Assembly (NCBI GenBank): GCA_017517765.1
Contig: JAFWYE010000006.1
Location: forward strand, 682,001 to 746,000
Reading direction: 5' to 3'
From: Bacilli bacterium
GTDB taxonomy: Bacteria; Bacillota_I; Bacilli_A; RFN20; DUOF01
Length of the DNA: 64,000 bases
Both the position numbers and the translations under genes were made by a program. Below are positions 8,055 to 18,136 of this stretch, in pieces. The notes under the pieces were generated by a model. The model saw only the letters and a program-made list of their open reading frames with translations, was not told the origin of the DNA and ran no database searches. How positions within the stretch are numbered: position 1 is the stretch's first letter; each line of letters opens with the position of its first letter.

Positions 8055-9036
8055 TTTAATTGTCTGCTTTCTTATAACATGTACAACTCCCTTGATTACA
8101 ATAACGACAGACACATATATTTTAACAAGCGATGATGTAATAATGCCAAGAACAATTTGTTCAAGTCAAGATAGTATAGTTACAGTCTTAGATACTCAAA
8201 ATAACGTTAGTGCAAGTGGAGTGTCTATTTATAAAAGTGGAAATGAATATTACATTGCTACAACGTATAGTATTTACAATCCTGAATATGTTTATGAAAT
8301 TGTATTTTCTGACTATGCTAGGTATGGTGCTAGTATTTTAGGATACAGTAAAGATGATGGGGTTCTTGTTTTTAAAACCGTTATAAGAGATAAAAATTAT
8401 TGTATTGCTAATACATCAGGAAACTTAAAAACTTATGTTGGTGATAAAGTTGATGTTTTAGCTAAAGAAAATTTCCAAAATGCTATGGCACAAACTCACG
8501 TGAATGCTGTGGGTGTTTGTAAAAATTGTGGTGAAGAAACTTACAAAAATTATTTTTACTCTAGAATTACTTTAGAAGTTAAAGAAAACTTTTTAGGATC
8601 AGGAGTATTCAATTCAAATAGCAAGTTTGTAGGAATGGTTACAGAGTTTTTAGATGATTATCACTATGGAGTAGCTTTTGTTGATTCAAATAGAATTTTA
8701 GATATTATTACAAAACTTGTTTATACTGGAAAATATGATAAGAATTTTATCAAATACAATCTACTTAGTGTTTATGAGTTATCAGAAAGAGAAAAGTTTT
8801 TATATAGTGTAAGTGATGAAGTCTCTAGAGGTGTACTAGTATCTTCACTTCATTATGTTAATTATTTCACTCTAGGATTAAACCAAGGAATGGTTATATT
8901 AAGTGTTAATGGTGAAGATGTTGATGACGTATTTGAATTCGACTATGAAATTTCTAAATACAAGAAAGGAAGTTATCTTGATTTAAAAGTTAGAACAATT
9001 GTTGGACTATATAGGACAATAAAAGTTAAAATATAG
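8026..9036 (+). CDS. HtrA-like protein with a destroyed catalytic triad (probable pseudoprotease)
   Basis: This 336-residue protein has an N-terminal signal or anchor helix, a trypsin-like fold region and a C-terminal PDZ-like domain (about 265-336, with MVILSVNGEDV). Aligned by eye with the neighbouring intact HtrA, the catalytic His becomes Ser82 (IATTYSI), the Asp becomes Gly (KDDGVLV), and the Ser becomes Leu (ENFLGSG). Proteolysis is therefore unlikely. A binding, chaperone or regulatory role is inferred. An AAAGGAGG ribosome site at 8010-8017 supports the start despite the 29-nt overlap with walJ. The CKNCG motif suggests a disulfide or metal site. Confidence 0.7.
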   Translation: MKKTLIALCSLIVCFLITCTTPLITITTDTYILTSDDVIMPRTICSSQDSIVTVLDTQNNVSASGVSIYKSGNEYYIATTYSIYNPEYVYEIVFSDYARYGASILGYSKDDGVLVFKTVIRDKNYCIANTSGNLKTYVGDKVDVLAKENFQNAMAQTHVNAVGVCKNCGEETYKNYFYSRITLEVKENFLGSGVFNSNSKFVGMVTEFLDDYHYGVAFVDSNRILDIITKLVYTGKYDKNFIKYNLLSVYELSEREKFLYSVSDEVSRGVLVSSLHYVNYFTLGLNQGMVILSVNGEDVDDVFEFDYEISKYKKGSYLDLKVRTIVGLYRTIKVKI

Positions 9037-9053
9037 GAAAGGGGTAAAAGTAT

Positions 9054-10169
9054 ATGAAAAAAATTAGAAAGGGTTTAATTTTATTAAGTGCAGGTTTAGT
9101 AATTTTTGCTGCAGGATGTAGTTGTGATGGAACAGGCAATCCTGAAAACCCAACACAAGAAAATTATGAGGGAGATAAAAATTACGAAGAGTATAGTAAT
9201 AGTTTGCAAGGGTTATATGAAGAAAATGTAAAAAGCACAGTAGCAATTCTTGCTTATAAATCAGATAGTGATAGTCCATCTTTGGGAACAGGAGTTGTTT
9301 ATAAAAAAGAAGGAAATTATGCTTATATTATGACTAACGCTCATGTTTTAGTTAACAAAGATAGTAATGGTATTGTTACTGAATATATAAACAAAATAGA
9401 AGTCGTGTATTCTAATTATGTAAGAGGAAGAGCAGATTTCATCGCGTATGATAGAAATGAAGATGTTGCTGTTTTAAGAGTCGCAGTTAGCGATAATTAT
9501 AAAGTGGCTACAATTATAGGTGATGATGCCGCTACTCAAGTAGGGGAAGCTGTATTTGCAATTGGTCATCCTCATGGTCAATATTTTTCAATGAGCGATG
9601 GTATTATTAGTGCTTCAAAAATAAAGACATCTGTTTCCTACATTTCTCAAAATGTAGCTAACACGACATATGTTTATAATAGTACTGCTACAATAAATGC
9701 TGGTAATAGTGGAGGACCTTTATTTAATGCTGAAGGAAAAGTTGTTGCAATAAATACAATGTATCCAAATGATACAAATACAACTACACCTCATAGAAAC
9801 TTCAACTATTCTATTCCTGCTAAACATTTTGTTGAAGTAGCTGATCATATTATCAAAAACGGAAATAATAGTTATAGAAGAGTTTCTCTAAATTTATCTG
9901 GAAAAGCAATTTGCGATTATACTGTAGCACAAACAACAAGTCTTTCTATCACTATCAAAAATGGTGTATATGTTACAAGTTCTTCGTATGCAAATGTTCC
10001 TGCTAATTCTAGTGTTATAACAGCAATTGGTGGAGTAGAAGTTAATACTATGGCAGATTTAGAGTATGAATTATTCACAAAATATGGTAGCGCTTCTAGT
10101 GTTCAATTAACAATCAAAGATAGATCTGGAGCTAATCCAAGAGTAGAAACTGTAAATTTAAGTAAATAA
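9054..10169 (+). CDS. htrA: HtrA-family serine protease, predicted lipoprotein
   Basis: The 371-residue trypsin-like protease has an intact triad: H97 (TNAHVL), D137 (NEDVAV) and S219 (GNSGGP). A reduced C-terminal PDZ-like domain spans about 290-371. The N-terminus carries a lipobox (FAAGC), so the mature enzyme should be tethered by lipid to the outer membrane face. Most HtrA/HtrC relatives in Bacillota use a transmembrane helix, so this is a variant. HtrA proteins degrade misfolded envelope proteins. It lies between the pseudoprotease and rlmH, the position of htrC in Bacillus. Confidence 0.92.
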   Translation: MKKIRKGLILLSAGLVIFAAGCSCDGTGNPENPTQENYEGDKNYEEYSNSLQGLYEENVKSTVAILAYKSDSDSPSLGTGVVYKKEGNYAYIMTNAHVLVNKDSNGIVTEYINKIEVVYSNYVRGRADFIAYDRNEDVAVLRVAVSDNYKVATIIGDDAATQVGEAVFAIGHPHGQYFSMSDGIISASKIKTSVSYISQNVANTTYVYNSTATINAGNSGGPLFNAEGKVVAINTMYPNDTNTTTPHRNFNYSIPAKHFVEVADHIIKNGNNSYRRVSLNLSGKAICDYTVAQTTSLSITIKNGVYVTSSSYANVPANSSVITAIGGVEVNTMADLEYELFTKYGSASSVQLTIKDRSGANPRVETVNLSK

Positions 10170-10633
10170 TGATAAAAATTAAAATTGTATGTGTTGGCAA
10201 AATTAAGGACGCTTATTTAGATTCTGGAATAAAAGAATATCTAAAAAGGCTTACTAGTTATGCTAAAGTTGAAATTATAGAAGTTAAAGATGAAAAAATA
10301 GATAATGAAGATAAAGTAAAGGAAATTGAAGGTAAGCGAATTATCGAGAAATTAGACAAAGACTATTACAATATTTTTATTGATCTTCATGGCAAGCAAA
10401 TGTCTAGTGAAAAATTAGCTGTTTATACCCAAAACCTTATAGATAGGGGAATTGGAAATTTGTGTTTTGTTATTGCAGGGAGTTTAGGCTATTCTAAAGA
10501 AGTCTTAGAATATGCAAATTTTAGGCTCTCTTTGTCAGAAATGACTTTTACCCATCAGATGACTAGGTTACTTGTTTTAGAACAAATTTACCGTGTTTTT
10601 AAGATAAATAACAATGAAACATATCATAAATAA
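10169..10633 (+). CDS. rlmH: 23S rRNA (pseudouridine1915-N3)-methyltransferase RlmH
   Basis: The 154-residue SPOUT methyltransferase is close to the family's usual 155-160. It begins KIKIVCVGKIKD and has the SAM-binding knot sequence FVIAGSLGYS; the usual GGS is AGS here. The C-terminal signature is MTFTHQMTRLLVLEQIYR and the protein ends ETYHK. It methylates pseudouridine 1915 in helix 69 of assembled ribosomes. Its ATG overlaps the htrA stop by one base, so the two are translationally coupled. Confidence 0.96.
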   Translation: MIKIKIVCVGKIKDAYLDSGIKEYLKRLTSYAKVEIIEVKDEKIDNEDKVKEIEGKRIIEKLDKDYYNIFIDLHGKQMSSEKLAVYTQNLIDRGIGNLCFVIAGSLGYSKEVLEYANFRLSLSEMTFTHQMTRLLVLEQIYRVFKINNNETYHK

Positions 10634-10635
10634 AA

Positions 10636-10672
10636 AAACAAAGAGGTGTAATTTTGCCTCTTTTTTGTTTTT
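10636..10672 (+). terminator. Intrinsic terminator after rlmH
   Basis: AAAGAGG (10640-10646) pairs with CCTCTTT (10657-10663), extended outward by A-rich and T-rich arms, and followed by a T tract. Confidence 0.8.
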
Positions 10673-10692
10673 GATAAAAAAATAGATAAAAT

Positions 10693-10730
10693 AAGGCCTT
10701 TTGAGACACTAGAAAAAGGCTTTTTCTTTT
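10693..10730 (+). terminator. Second terminator-like hairpin before yaaA
   Basis: GCCTTTT (10696-10702) pairs with AAAAGGC (10714-10720), with outer G-U and A-U pairs and a T-rich tail. It is a tandem backup terminator that isolates rlmH from the gyrase operon. Confidence 0.7.
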
Positions 10731-10756
10731 ACTTTTAGCACTCTTTATGATAGAAT
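10727..10756 (+). promoter_or_regulatory. Candidate promoter of yaaA-recF-gyrB-gyrA
   Basis: TTTTAC (10727-10732) and TAGAAT (10751-10756) are 18 nt apart. The predicted start is near 10763, 41 nt before yaaA. An AT-rich inverted repeat (ATATAAATGTATTTATAT) follows. Confidence 0.45.
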
Positions 10757-10803
10757 ATAAATGTATTTATATTCTTTCATAAATATAAGAAAAGAGGGAT
10801 CTT

Positions 10804-11013
10804 ATGGTGGATGTTAAAATTACAAGTGAATACATCACTCTAGGGCAATTTCTAAAGTATGTAGGAATTATAGGCAATGGTTGTGAAGCTAAAATATATT
10901 TAGTAGAAAACGATGCATATATAAATGATGCTTTAGATACTAGAAGGGGTAGAAAAATTTATCCTGGTGATGTAGTTAGAGTAAATAATCAAACATACAA
11001 GGTTATTAGTTAA
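10804..11013 (+). CDS. yaaA: S4-domain RNA-binding protein YaaA
   Basis: This is a 69-residue single S4 domain of the RlbA/YaaA type. ITLGQFLKYVGI forms the RNA-binding helices and DTRRGRKIYPGDVV the classic S4 loop. In Bacillota this small gene sits between dnaN and recF. Here the dnaN side is missing, but the link to recF is kept by a one-base stop/start overlap. The precise role is unknown; ribosome-assembly roles have been proposed for relatives. Confidence 0.9.
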   Translation: MVDVKITSEYITLGQFLKYVGIIGNGCEAKIYLVENDAYINDALDTRRGRKIYPGDVVRVNNQTYKVIS

Positions 11014-12068
11014 TGTATCTAGAAAGACTGGCAGTTATTAATTTTAGAAACTATAAACAATTAGATGTGAAGTTTAACAAGGGAATAAACTACTTAGTTG
11101 GTAAAAATGGAGTAGGTAAAACTAATTTGCTTGAAGCAATATATTACTTATCAAATTTAGAATCATTTAGGAGCAATGAGGATAAGAATCTGATTAATGA
11201 GTTTAAGGGCCAATTTAGGCTTGAATCAATTGTGGATGGTATAGATTATAGATTAACAATTGCTAATGGATTTAAAGAATTACAAATAGATGGAATAGAG
11301 TATAAAAAATATCGTGAATATTTGGGTAATGTAAACGTAATTGAATTTATACCTATGCAAGTATATTTGTTTAAAGATTCACCTAAAGATAGAAGAAAGT
11401 TTATAGATAAGGAATTATCAAAAATAGATAAAGAGTACTTAGAAAAATTACTTGTATATAATAAGCTTATTAAACAAAGAAATGAATTGTTAAAAACAAG
11501 TGATACTTATAAGGAAAAATTATTTGAGGTAATAGATGAAAAGTTAGCTGAGTTACAAACTTATGTAATAGCAAAAAGAAAAGAATTTCTAAGTGAATTA
11601 GAGAAAAATGTAAAAGAAATTAATAATGAATTTGAAATAACTTTAAAATATAATTCATTTATTCAGGATGTAACAAAAGAAAATATCTTAAAGAAATATA
11701 AAGAGGTATATCCTAAGGATAAAGAAAAAATGGTTACTTCAATTGGGGTTCACAGAGATGACTTTACAATGTATATAAATAATATTGAAATAGCTAATTA
11801 TGCTTCACAAGGTGAACAAAGGTATTGCGTGTTATTGCTTAAGCTAGCGCTTGCTAAATTAATAAAGGAAAAAATAAATAAAGATCCAATTATAATCTTA
11901 GATGATGTGTTTTCTGAACTTGATGAGACAAGGAAAGAAAAAGTATATGAAATATTGAAAGAGTATGAACAAGTATTTATTAGTGGATGCCAAAATGAAA
12001 GTTTAGATATGAGTGTCTACAATGTTGAAAATGAAAAAGTCAAACTAGTGAAGGAGGAGTTAAAATGA
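11013..12068 (+). CDS. recF: DNA replication and repair protein RecF
   Basis: The 351-residue SMC-like ATPase has Walker A GKNGVGKT (30-37), the ABC signature region YASQGEQR, and Walker [13 protein letters not shown]. It loads RecA at gaps with RecO and RecR; recR is also in this window. The ATG overlaps the yaaA stop by one base, and the TGA stop overlaps the gyrB ATG by 4 nt. The four genes form one coupled operon. Confidence 0.97.
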   Translation: MYLERLAVINFRNYKQLDVKFNKGINYLVGKNGVGKTNLLEAIYYLSNLESFRSNEDKNLINEFKGQFRLESIVDGIDYRLTIANGFKELQIDGIEYKKYREYLGNVNVIEFIPMQVYLFKDSPKDRRKFIDKELSKIDKEYLEKLLVYNKLIKQRNELLKTSDTYKEKLFEVIDEKLAELQTYVIAKRKEFLSELEKNVKEINNEFEITLKYNSFIQDVTKENILKKYKEVYPKDKEKMVTSIGVHRDDFTMYINNIEIANYASQGEQRYCVLLLKLALAKLIKEKINKDPIIILDDVFSELDETRKEKVYEILKEYEQVFISGCQNESLDMSVYNVENEKVKLVKEELK

Positions 12069-14029
12069 GTGAAGTTTTAAATCAAGAAGAAGGATTAGAC
12101 AAAATTAAAGCTAGTGAAAAATATACTGAAGATAATATTCAAGTATTAGAGGGATTAGAGGCAGTTAGAAAAAGACCTGGTATGTACATTGGTACAACTA
12201 GTGAAAGAGGATTACATCACCTTGTTTGGGAAATCGTAGATAACGCTATTGATGAATCTCTTGCAGGATATTGTACTGAAGTTAATGTTATTGTTACTGC
12301 TAAAGATGAAATTATAGTTAAAGATAATGGTAGAGGTATTCCAGTAGGAAAGCATCCTAAGACAGGTATATCTACAGTTGAAACAGTTTATACAGTATTA
12401 CATGCTGGTGGTAAGTTTGGTGAAGGTGGAGGCTATAAAGTTAGTGGAGGTCTTCATGGTGTTGGTGCCTCAGTTGTTAACGCATTAAGTGAATATGTTG
12501 AAGTTAGAGTTTGTAAAGATGGTAAAGAATATTTTACTAGATTTGAAAACGGTGGACATGTTGTAGTTCCTTTACAAGAAGTTGGCACAACTAGTGAAAG
12601 AGGTACTGCAGTTATGTTTAAACCTGATGGTGCTATTTTCCAAGAAACTACAGTATTTAATTATGACACTTTAAGAGAACACTTAAAGCAAAGCGCTTTC
12701 TTAAATAAAGGATTAAAAATTACTTTAACTGATGAAAGAGTAGAACCAAACAAAATTGATGAATTCAAGTATGATGGCGGTATCAAAGAATATGTAGAAT
12801 TCTTAAACAATAACAAAAAGGTATTACATGAAGTTGTTTATACTGAAGGAAATAATGCGGGAATTTATACAGAAATAGCTTTCCAATATAATGATGGATA
12901 TACAGCAGGGGTTTATTCTTATTGTAATAATATAAATACTCATGAAGGTGGTATGCATGAAGATGCATTTAGATATACTTTAAATAGACTAATCAACCTA
13001 TATGCTAGAAATTTAAAAATTCTAAAAGAAAAAGATGAACCATTTACTAGTGAAGATACTAGAGAGGGATTAACTGCAATTATTTCAGTTAGACACCCTA
13101 ATCCTCAATATGAAGGACAAACTAAAACGAAACTAGGAAACAGTGATGCTAAAAAAGCTGTTAATGCTATATTCTCTGAAAAGCTAGATAGATTCTTTAA
13201 AGAAAATCCTGATGTAGTTAAGACAATTATTGATAAAGTTGTTTTAGCTTCAAGAGCTAGAGTTGCTGCTAGAAAAGCAAGAGAAGCTACTAGAAAGAGT
13301 GGTATCGACATGTTAAGTGATACTACTGGTAAATTAGCAGATTGTTCTTCTAGAGATGCTACATTAAATGAATTATATATTGTTGAGGGAGACTCAGCAG
13401 GAGGTAGTGCTAAGCAAGGTAGAGATAGAGAGCATCAAGCTATCTTACCACTTAGAGGTAAAATTTTAAATGTAGAAAAAGCAAGACAAGATAGAGTATT
13501 CGATAATGCGGAAATATCTACAATGATCAAGGCTTTGGGCGCAGGTATCCAAGATAATATGGATTTAAGTAAATTAAATTATCATAAAGTTGTTATCATG
13601 ACCGATGCTGATGTAGATGGAGCACATATTCAAATATTATTATTAACTTTCTTCTACAGATATATGAAGCCGCTTGTAGAGCAAGGACACGTATATATTG
13701 CTTGTCCTCCACTTTATCAAGCTAAAGTAAAATCAGTAAAAGAACCATTCTATTTATATAGTGATGCAGAACTTGAAAAATTAAAGTTAGAATATGCTAA
13801 GTATAATGAAAAAGTAGAAATTCAAAGATATAAAGGTCTAGGAGAAATGGACTTTAATCAACTATGGGAAACTACAATGAATCCTAAAAATAGAACATTA
13901 CTTCAAGTTAATGTAGGAGATGCTATGGAAGCAGATAGAACATTCTCTATGTTAATGGGAGAAGATGTTGAACCAAGAAGAGTATTTATTCAAGAAAATG
14001 CTACATTTGTAGAGAATCTTGATATATAG
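12065..14029 (+). CDS. gyrB: DNA gyrase subunit B
   Basis: The 654-residue type IIA topoisomerase ATPase subunit has GHKL motifs ([10 protein letters not shown] and [12 protein letters not shown]). The Toprim domain carries EGDSAGGSA and the metal-binding DADVDGAHI. The C-terminal RYKGLGEMD segment is present. It works with GyrA to introduce negative supercoils. The length is typical of Gram-positive GyrB, without the large insert seen in Proteobacteria. An AAGGAGGAG ribosome site lies inside the end of recF. Confidence 0.98.
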   Translation: MSEVLNQEEGLDKIKASEKYTEDNIQVLEGLEAVRKRPGMYIGTTSERGLHHLVWEIVDNAIDESLAGYCTEVNVIVTAKDEIIVKDNGRGIPVGKHPKTGISTVETVYTVLHAGGKFGEGGGYKVSGGLHGVGASVVNALSEYVEVRVCKDGKEYFTRFENGGHVVVPLQEVGTTSERGTAVMFKPDGAIFQETTVFNYDTLREHLKQSAFLNKGLKITLTDERVEPNKIDEFKYDGGIKEYVEFLNNNKKVLHEVVYTEGNNAGIYTEIAFQYNDGYTAGVYSYCNNINTHEGGMHEDAFRYTLNRLINLYARNLKILKEKDEPFTSEDTREGLTAIISVRHPNPQYEGQTKTKLGNSDAKKAVNAIFSEKLDRFFKENPDVVKTIIDKVVLASRARVAARKAREATRKSGIDMLSDTTGKLADCSSRDATLNELYIVEGDSAGGSAKQGRDREHQAILPLRGKILNVEKARQDRVFDNAEISTMIKALGAGIQDNMDLSKLNYHKVVIMTDADVDGAHIQILLLTFFYRYMKPLVEQGHVYIACPPLYQAKVKSVKEPFYLYSDAELEKLKLEYAKYNEKVEIQRYKGLGEMDFNQLWETTMNPKNRTLLQVNVGDAMEADRTFSMLMGEDVEPRRVFIQENATFVENLDI

Positions 14030-14041
14030 GAGGTGAGCACG

Positions 14042-16591
14042 ATGAGTGAAAAAGAATTAAATGAAGAAGTAGTCAATGAAGAGAGACCTTCAATTGATGA
14101 AGATTATATCCATGATAAAAGTGTTAAAGTTATTGATATGACTAAAAAGGTTCAAAATTCATTCCTTGATTATGCCATGTCAGTTATAGTGTCACGTGCT
14201 TTGCCTGATGTAAGAGATGGATTAAAACCTGTTCATAGAAGAATTATTTATTCAATGAATGAACTTGGATTACAACCAAATAAAGCATATAAGAAATCAG
14301 CAAGAATTGTTGGAGACACAATGGGTAAATATCACCCTCATGGTGATAGTTCTATCTATGAAGCTCTAGTTAGACTTGCTCAAGACTTCTCAACTAGATA
14401 TCTTCTTGTTGATGGTCATGGTAACTTTGGTAGTGTTGATGGCGATGGGGCTGCTGCGATGCGTTATACTGAAGCTAGAATGGCTAAGATTACAATGGAG
14501 ATGATTCGTGATATTGATAAAGATACTATTGATTTCATGGATAACTACGATGCTAGTGAAAAAGAACCAACAGTTTTACCATCACGTGTACCAAATCTAA
14601 TTATTAATGGTGCTACAGGTATTGCTGTAGGTATGGCAACAAACATTCCTCCACATAATTTAGGAGAAGTAATTGATGCTTTGCTTGCTATTTTAGATAA
14701 TCCTGAAATTAGTGTAGATGAATTAATGATGAATTATTTATATGGTCCAGATTTCCCAACAGGCGGTATTATTTTAGGCCGTGGTGGTATTAAAAAGGCT
14801 TATGAAACAGGAAATGGATCAATTGTAATAAGAAGTAAATGTGCAATTGAAAAATCACTTCATAATGCTAATAGATTTAATATCATTGTTAGTGAGCTTC
14901 CATATCAAGTAAACAAACAAGTATTAATTCAAAGAATTGCAGAACTTGTTAAAAACAAGATTATTGAAGGTATTAGTGATGTAAGAGATGAATCAAATAG
15001 AGAGGGTATTAGAGTTGTTATTGAATTAAAGAAGGATATCGTTCCTGAAGTTATTTTAAATCAACTTTATAAATTAACTCAATTGCAAACTAGTTATGGT
15101 ATTAACTCTTTAGTTATTGATAAAGGTGTTCCTAAGATTATGCCAATAAAGGATATGTTAAATGCATATCTAGATCATCAAGAAGAAGTTATTACTAGAA
15201 GAAGTAATTATTTATTAAAACAATATAAAGATAGAATTCATGTGTTACAAGGATTAAAGATTGCTTGTGATAACATTGATGAAGTAATTGCTATTATAAG
15301 AGGAAGTAAGAGTGCTGCAATTGCTAGCGATAGTTTAATTGAAAGATTTGAATTAACTCAAGTTCAAGCAAAAGCTATCCTAGATATGCAATTACACAGA
15401 CTTACTGGATTAGAACTTGAAGGCATTAATAGTGATATTGAAAAATTACAAGCTAACATTGATGAACTTGAAGGAATAATTTCTGATAAAGAAAAACTAA
15501 TTGCTCTATTAAAAGAAGAATTAGAGGAAGTAAGAAAGTATAGCGATGAAAGAAGGACTGAAATTACTAATGACTTTAGTGATATAGATGATGAAGATTT
15601 AATTCCTAGAGAAGATATTGTTATTACATTAACTGAAAAAGGTTATATAAAGAGAGTTACAACTGATACTTATAAGTCTCAAAATAGAGGTGGAAGAGGA
15701 ATCAAGGGCATGACTACTCATGATGATGATCTAGTAGAAAGAATGTTAATAGCTAATACTCATACAGATATATTATTCTTTACTAACACAGGTAGAGTTT
15801 ATAGAATAAGAGGATATAAGATTCCTGAGTTCTCTAGACAATCTAAAGGATTACCTATTATCAATCTATTAAAGATGGATAAGAGTGAAAAAGTAAGAGC
15901 AATGATTTCTATTGATGGAGAAACAATTGTTGGTACTGAACAATTATTGTTTGTATCTACTAGAGGTATTTCTAAACGTGTTGATATTGAAGAGTTTAGA
16001 AATATTAGACAAAACGGTAAGATTGCTGTTTCATTAAAAGAGGGAGATGAATTATTCACTGTTAAGAAAACAAATGGCAGTGAGGATATATTAATAGCTG
16101 CTAGTAATGGAAAACTTGTAAGATTTAATGAAGAAGAAATCAGAAGCATGGGAAGAACAGCAAGTGGTGTTAAATCTATTAATGTTGGCGATGGTGAAGT
16201 TGTTGGTGTTACTACTTCAAGCGAAGGAAAATATGTACTTGTATTAACTAACAAAGGTTATGGTAAGATGTCTGAAATGGATGAGTATAGAGTAATGGCT
16301 CACCGTGGAGGTAAGGGAGTAACTACTATAAAGAGTAGTGAAAAGAATGGCCATTTAGTATGTATGAAAGCTGTTAATGGAGATGAGGATTTATTAATTG
16401 TTACAAACAAGGGAGTAATGATTAGAGTTCCATTAGAGCAAGTTAAGATTGCAAGTAGAAACACTCAAGGTGTAAGAGTTATAAGACTTGATGGAAATAG
16501 TGAGGTTTCTTCATTAGAAGTAACTGCCAAAGAAGAGGTTGAAGAAGAAATATCTCAAGAAACACCTGAAGAAATTAAAACAGAAGAATAA
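14042..16591 (+). CDS. gyrA: DNA gyrase subunit A
   Basis: The 849-residue protein has the catalytic tyrosine at Y142 (MRYTEARM). The quinolone-resistance region shows the usual Gram-positive residues S103 and E107 ([10 protein letters not shown]). The C-terminal beta-pinwheel contains the GyrA box [10 protein letters not shown], which marks it as gyrase rather than topoisomerase IV. The tail is strongly acidic. The ATG at 14042 is preferred over an in-frame GTG at 14033, which lies in the AGGAGGTG ribosome site. Confidence 0.98.
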   Translation: MSEKELNEEVVNEERPSIDEDYIHDKSVKVIDMTKKVQNSFLDYAMSVIVSRALPDVRDGLKPVHRRIIYSMNELGLQPNKAYKKSARIVGDTMGKYHPHGDSSIYEALVRLAQDFSTRYLLVDGHGNFGSVDGDGAAAMRYTEARMAKITMEMIRDIDKDTIDFMDNYDASEKEPTVLPSRVPNLIINGATGIAVGMATNIPPHNLGEVIDALLAILDNPEISVDELMMNYLYGPDFPTGGIILGRGGIKKAYETGNGSIVIRSKCAIEKSLHNANRFNIIVSELPYQVNKQVLIQRIAELVKNKIIEGISDVRDESNREGIRVVIELKKDIVPEVILNQLYKLTQLQTSYGINSLVIDKGVPKIMPIKDMLNAYLDHQEEVITRRSNYLLKQYKDRIHVLQGLKIACDNIDEVIAIIRGSKSAAIASDSLIERFELTQVQAKAILDMQLHRLTGLELEGINSDIEKLQANIDELEGIISDKEKLIALLKEELEEVRKYSDERRTEITNDFSDIDDEDLIPREDIVITLTEKGYIKRVTTDTYKSQNRGGRGIKGMTTHDDDLVERMLIANTHTDILFFTNTGRVYRIRGYKIPEFSRQSKGLPIINLLKMDKSEKVRAMISIDGETIVGTEQLLFVSTRGISKRVDIEEFRNIRQNGKIAVSLKEGDELFTVKKTNGSEDILIAASNGKLVRFNEEEIRSMGRTASGVKSINVGDGEVVGVTTSSEGKYVLVLTNKGYGKMSEMDEYRVMAHRGGKGVTTIKSSEKNGHLVCMKAVNGDEDLLIVTNKGVMIRVPLEQVKIASRNTQGVRVIRLDGNSEVSSLEVTAKEEVEEEISQETPEEIKTEE

Positions 16592-16596
16592 TAATT

Positions 16597-16628
16597 AAAA
16601 ATACGGAACTTATGTTTCGTATTTTTTT
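16597..16628 (+). terminator. Intrinsic terminator after gyrA
   Basis: AAATACGGAAC and GTTTCGTATTT pair around a TTAT loop (one G-U pair), with a T tract after 16620. Confidence 0.85.
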
Positions 16629-16629
16629 A

Positions 16630-16658
16630 TTTAAAAAATATAAATGTATATGTATAAT
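16630..16658 (+). promoter_or_regulatory. Candidate promoter of the zincin gene
   Basis: TTTAAA (16630-16635) and TATAAT (16653-16658) are 17 nt apart. The predicted start is near 16665, giving a leader of about 16 nt. Confidence 0.5.
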
Positions 16659-16680
16659 AAAAATAAAGGTGGTGGTTTAG

Positions 16681-17877
16681 ATGAAAAGAATTAAAGATTA
16701 TATGATTGAAAAAATAGAAGCATCTAAACCGCAATTGATTGAAGCATTTACTCATGTTTATGGACAAAGTCGCTATGATTTTATAAAGGATAGAATAAAC
16801 ACAACAAAAGTGTGTATTTGTCATGATTCCGTTGATATAGTTGATTTACTTAGAATGGAGCATCATGTAAAGAAGAATGGTTTTGAGGATAAAGAAAAAT
16901 TATTAGAGTCGATAGATTTTATGATTAAATGTAGAAGAATGTATGATAAGTATGATGACTATGTTTTAAAAGAATTAAAGGTGATGTTTCCTGCTCTTAA
17001 AAGAAAGAAATTACCAATGGTTTTTATTAATGCTTTTAATTCTTTTGATAAAAAATTTGGTAAAGATGAAAAAGAAAATAAGAGAATTAGAGAAAGTAGA
17101 ATCACATATTTCAAAGAATTGGGATTAGATTTAGGAAATAACTATGATGATTATATTAATAATGAGCAAGCAAAAAAACTTATTCCTAGTAAAACTTTAA
17201 AGTCGGACTTTAAAAAGTTATATAGTAAATTACTAGGAATGTATGATAAATTAGAAGAATATTTTTCTAACAATTCTAAAGAAATTGAGAGTATTCTAGA
17301 ACTTTATAAATATGATTCTAGAAAAGTAAAGCATAGCGATTTAAGTGGGAATAAAGTCTCGTATTGCATGCCAAATACAATACATGGAGAAGTATATCCA
17401 TTATGTGTTTTCCATATTATGAATTTAATAGATCCATGTGAAATGGTTTATATTCATGAATTCTCCCATGCATTAGGAATTAGTGCTAAGTCTAAATCTA
17501 ATTTATATTGTAAAGGGAAATTTAAATATATAAATGAAGCGTTAGAAGAGGCTTCTATAAAAGAAGTTTATGAATATATGCTAAATCATAATTATCATAT
17601 TATTCATCAAAAGCCTGGAAGAGATAATGATAGTATTTATAATGTTATCACTCCAATTGGAGAAGCTTTTTTAGAAAAATTCAAGGATAAGATGGAAATA
17701 ATAAGATTTGGGAATGAAGAAGATTTATATAAAATTATTGATGAAGAAACATTAGATAAATTAGATGGTATCTGTCAAACAATTTTAGAGGAAAGAAGAA
17801 ACGAGGATTTTGTTAAGATGCTACAAGATGTAGCGATAAAACAAATAAAAGAGTATACCCCTAACAACAAAAGATAA
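16681..17877 (+). CDS. Unassigned gluzincin-type metallopeptidase candidate
   Basis: This 398-residue soluble protein is of a family I do not recognise. Residues 255-266 contain MVYIHEFSHALG, a full HExxH zinc motif (H259, E260, H263). Twenty-three residues after H263 comes NEALEEASIKE (E286), which fits the third ligand of gluzincins. The N-terminal half is lysine-rich and helical (about 1-220). No signal peptide or membrane segment is seen, so it is probably cytosolic. It is monocistronic between gyrA and T-box-serS. Substrate is unknown; an inactive relative is unlikely because all motif residues are present. Confidence 0.65.
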   Translation: MKRIKDYMIEKIEASKPQLIEAFTHVYGQSRYDFIKDRINTTKVCICHDSVDIVDLLRMEHHVKKNGFEDKEKLLESIDFMIKCRRMYDKYDDYVLKELKVMFPALKRKKLPMVFINAFNSFDKKFGKDEKENKRIRESRITYFKELGLDLGNNYDDYINNEQAKKLIPSKTLKSDFKKLYSKLLGMYDKLEEYFSNNSKEIESILELYKYDSRKVKHSDLSGNKVSYCMPNTIHGEVYPLCVFHIMNLIDPCEMVYIHEFSHALGISAKSKSNLYCKGKFKYINEALEEASIKEVYEYMLNHNYHIIHQKPGRDNDSIYNVITPIGEAFLEKFKDKMEIIRFGNEEDLYKIIDEETLDKLDGICQTILEERRNEDFVKMLQDVAIKQIKEYTPNNKR

Positions 17878-17882
17878 AGTAT

Positions 17883-17912
17883 TGATTTTTAGTTTTAGGT
17901 GTATTATATTAT
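17883..17912 (+). promoter_or_regulatory. Candidate promoter of the serS T-box transcript
   Basis: TTGATT (17883-17888) is followed at 16-18 nt by TATATT or TATTAT (17905-17912), so the predicted start is at the 5' end of the T-box leader. Confidence 0.5.
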
Positions 17913-17914
17913 TA

Positions 17915-18118
17915 GTGACGTTGATAAAGACAAGTAGCTAAAGAGGGATATTTGTAGAGAGTTTATGGCTGGTGAAAATAAACATTATTACTTTAGTGAA
18001 TCTACTTTGGAGTTAAATTAAATAAAAGAGAGAACTAGAAATAGTTAATTAGGGTGGCAACGCGGTCTAATTAGGTCGTCCCTTACTTTGAAATATAAGT
18101 AAGTGGCGACTTTTTTTG
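17915..18118 (+). promoter_or_regulatory. T-box riboswitch controlling serS
   Basis: The leader has the conserved T-box core AGGGTGGCAACGCGG (18051-18065), which binds the uncharged tRNA acceptor end. A terminator stem follows: GTCG..CTTACTT (18075-18088) with AAGTAAG..CGAC (18097-18110) and then a T tract. The upstream stem I contains AGTGAATCTACTTTGGAG. The likely specifier codon is TCT (Ser) at 18001-18003, matching the downstream seryl-tRNA synthetase. Uncharged tRNA-Ser should stabilise the antiterminator and switch serS on. Confidence 0.93.
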
Positions 18119-18136
18119 TTAAGGAGGAAAGAGAAT

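Noticed and set aside
10633-10804. A possible replication origin next to yaaA-recF
   Set aside because: The gap holds two terminators and a promoter. I saw no cluster of TTATCCACA-like DnaA boxes and no dnaA or dnaN.
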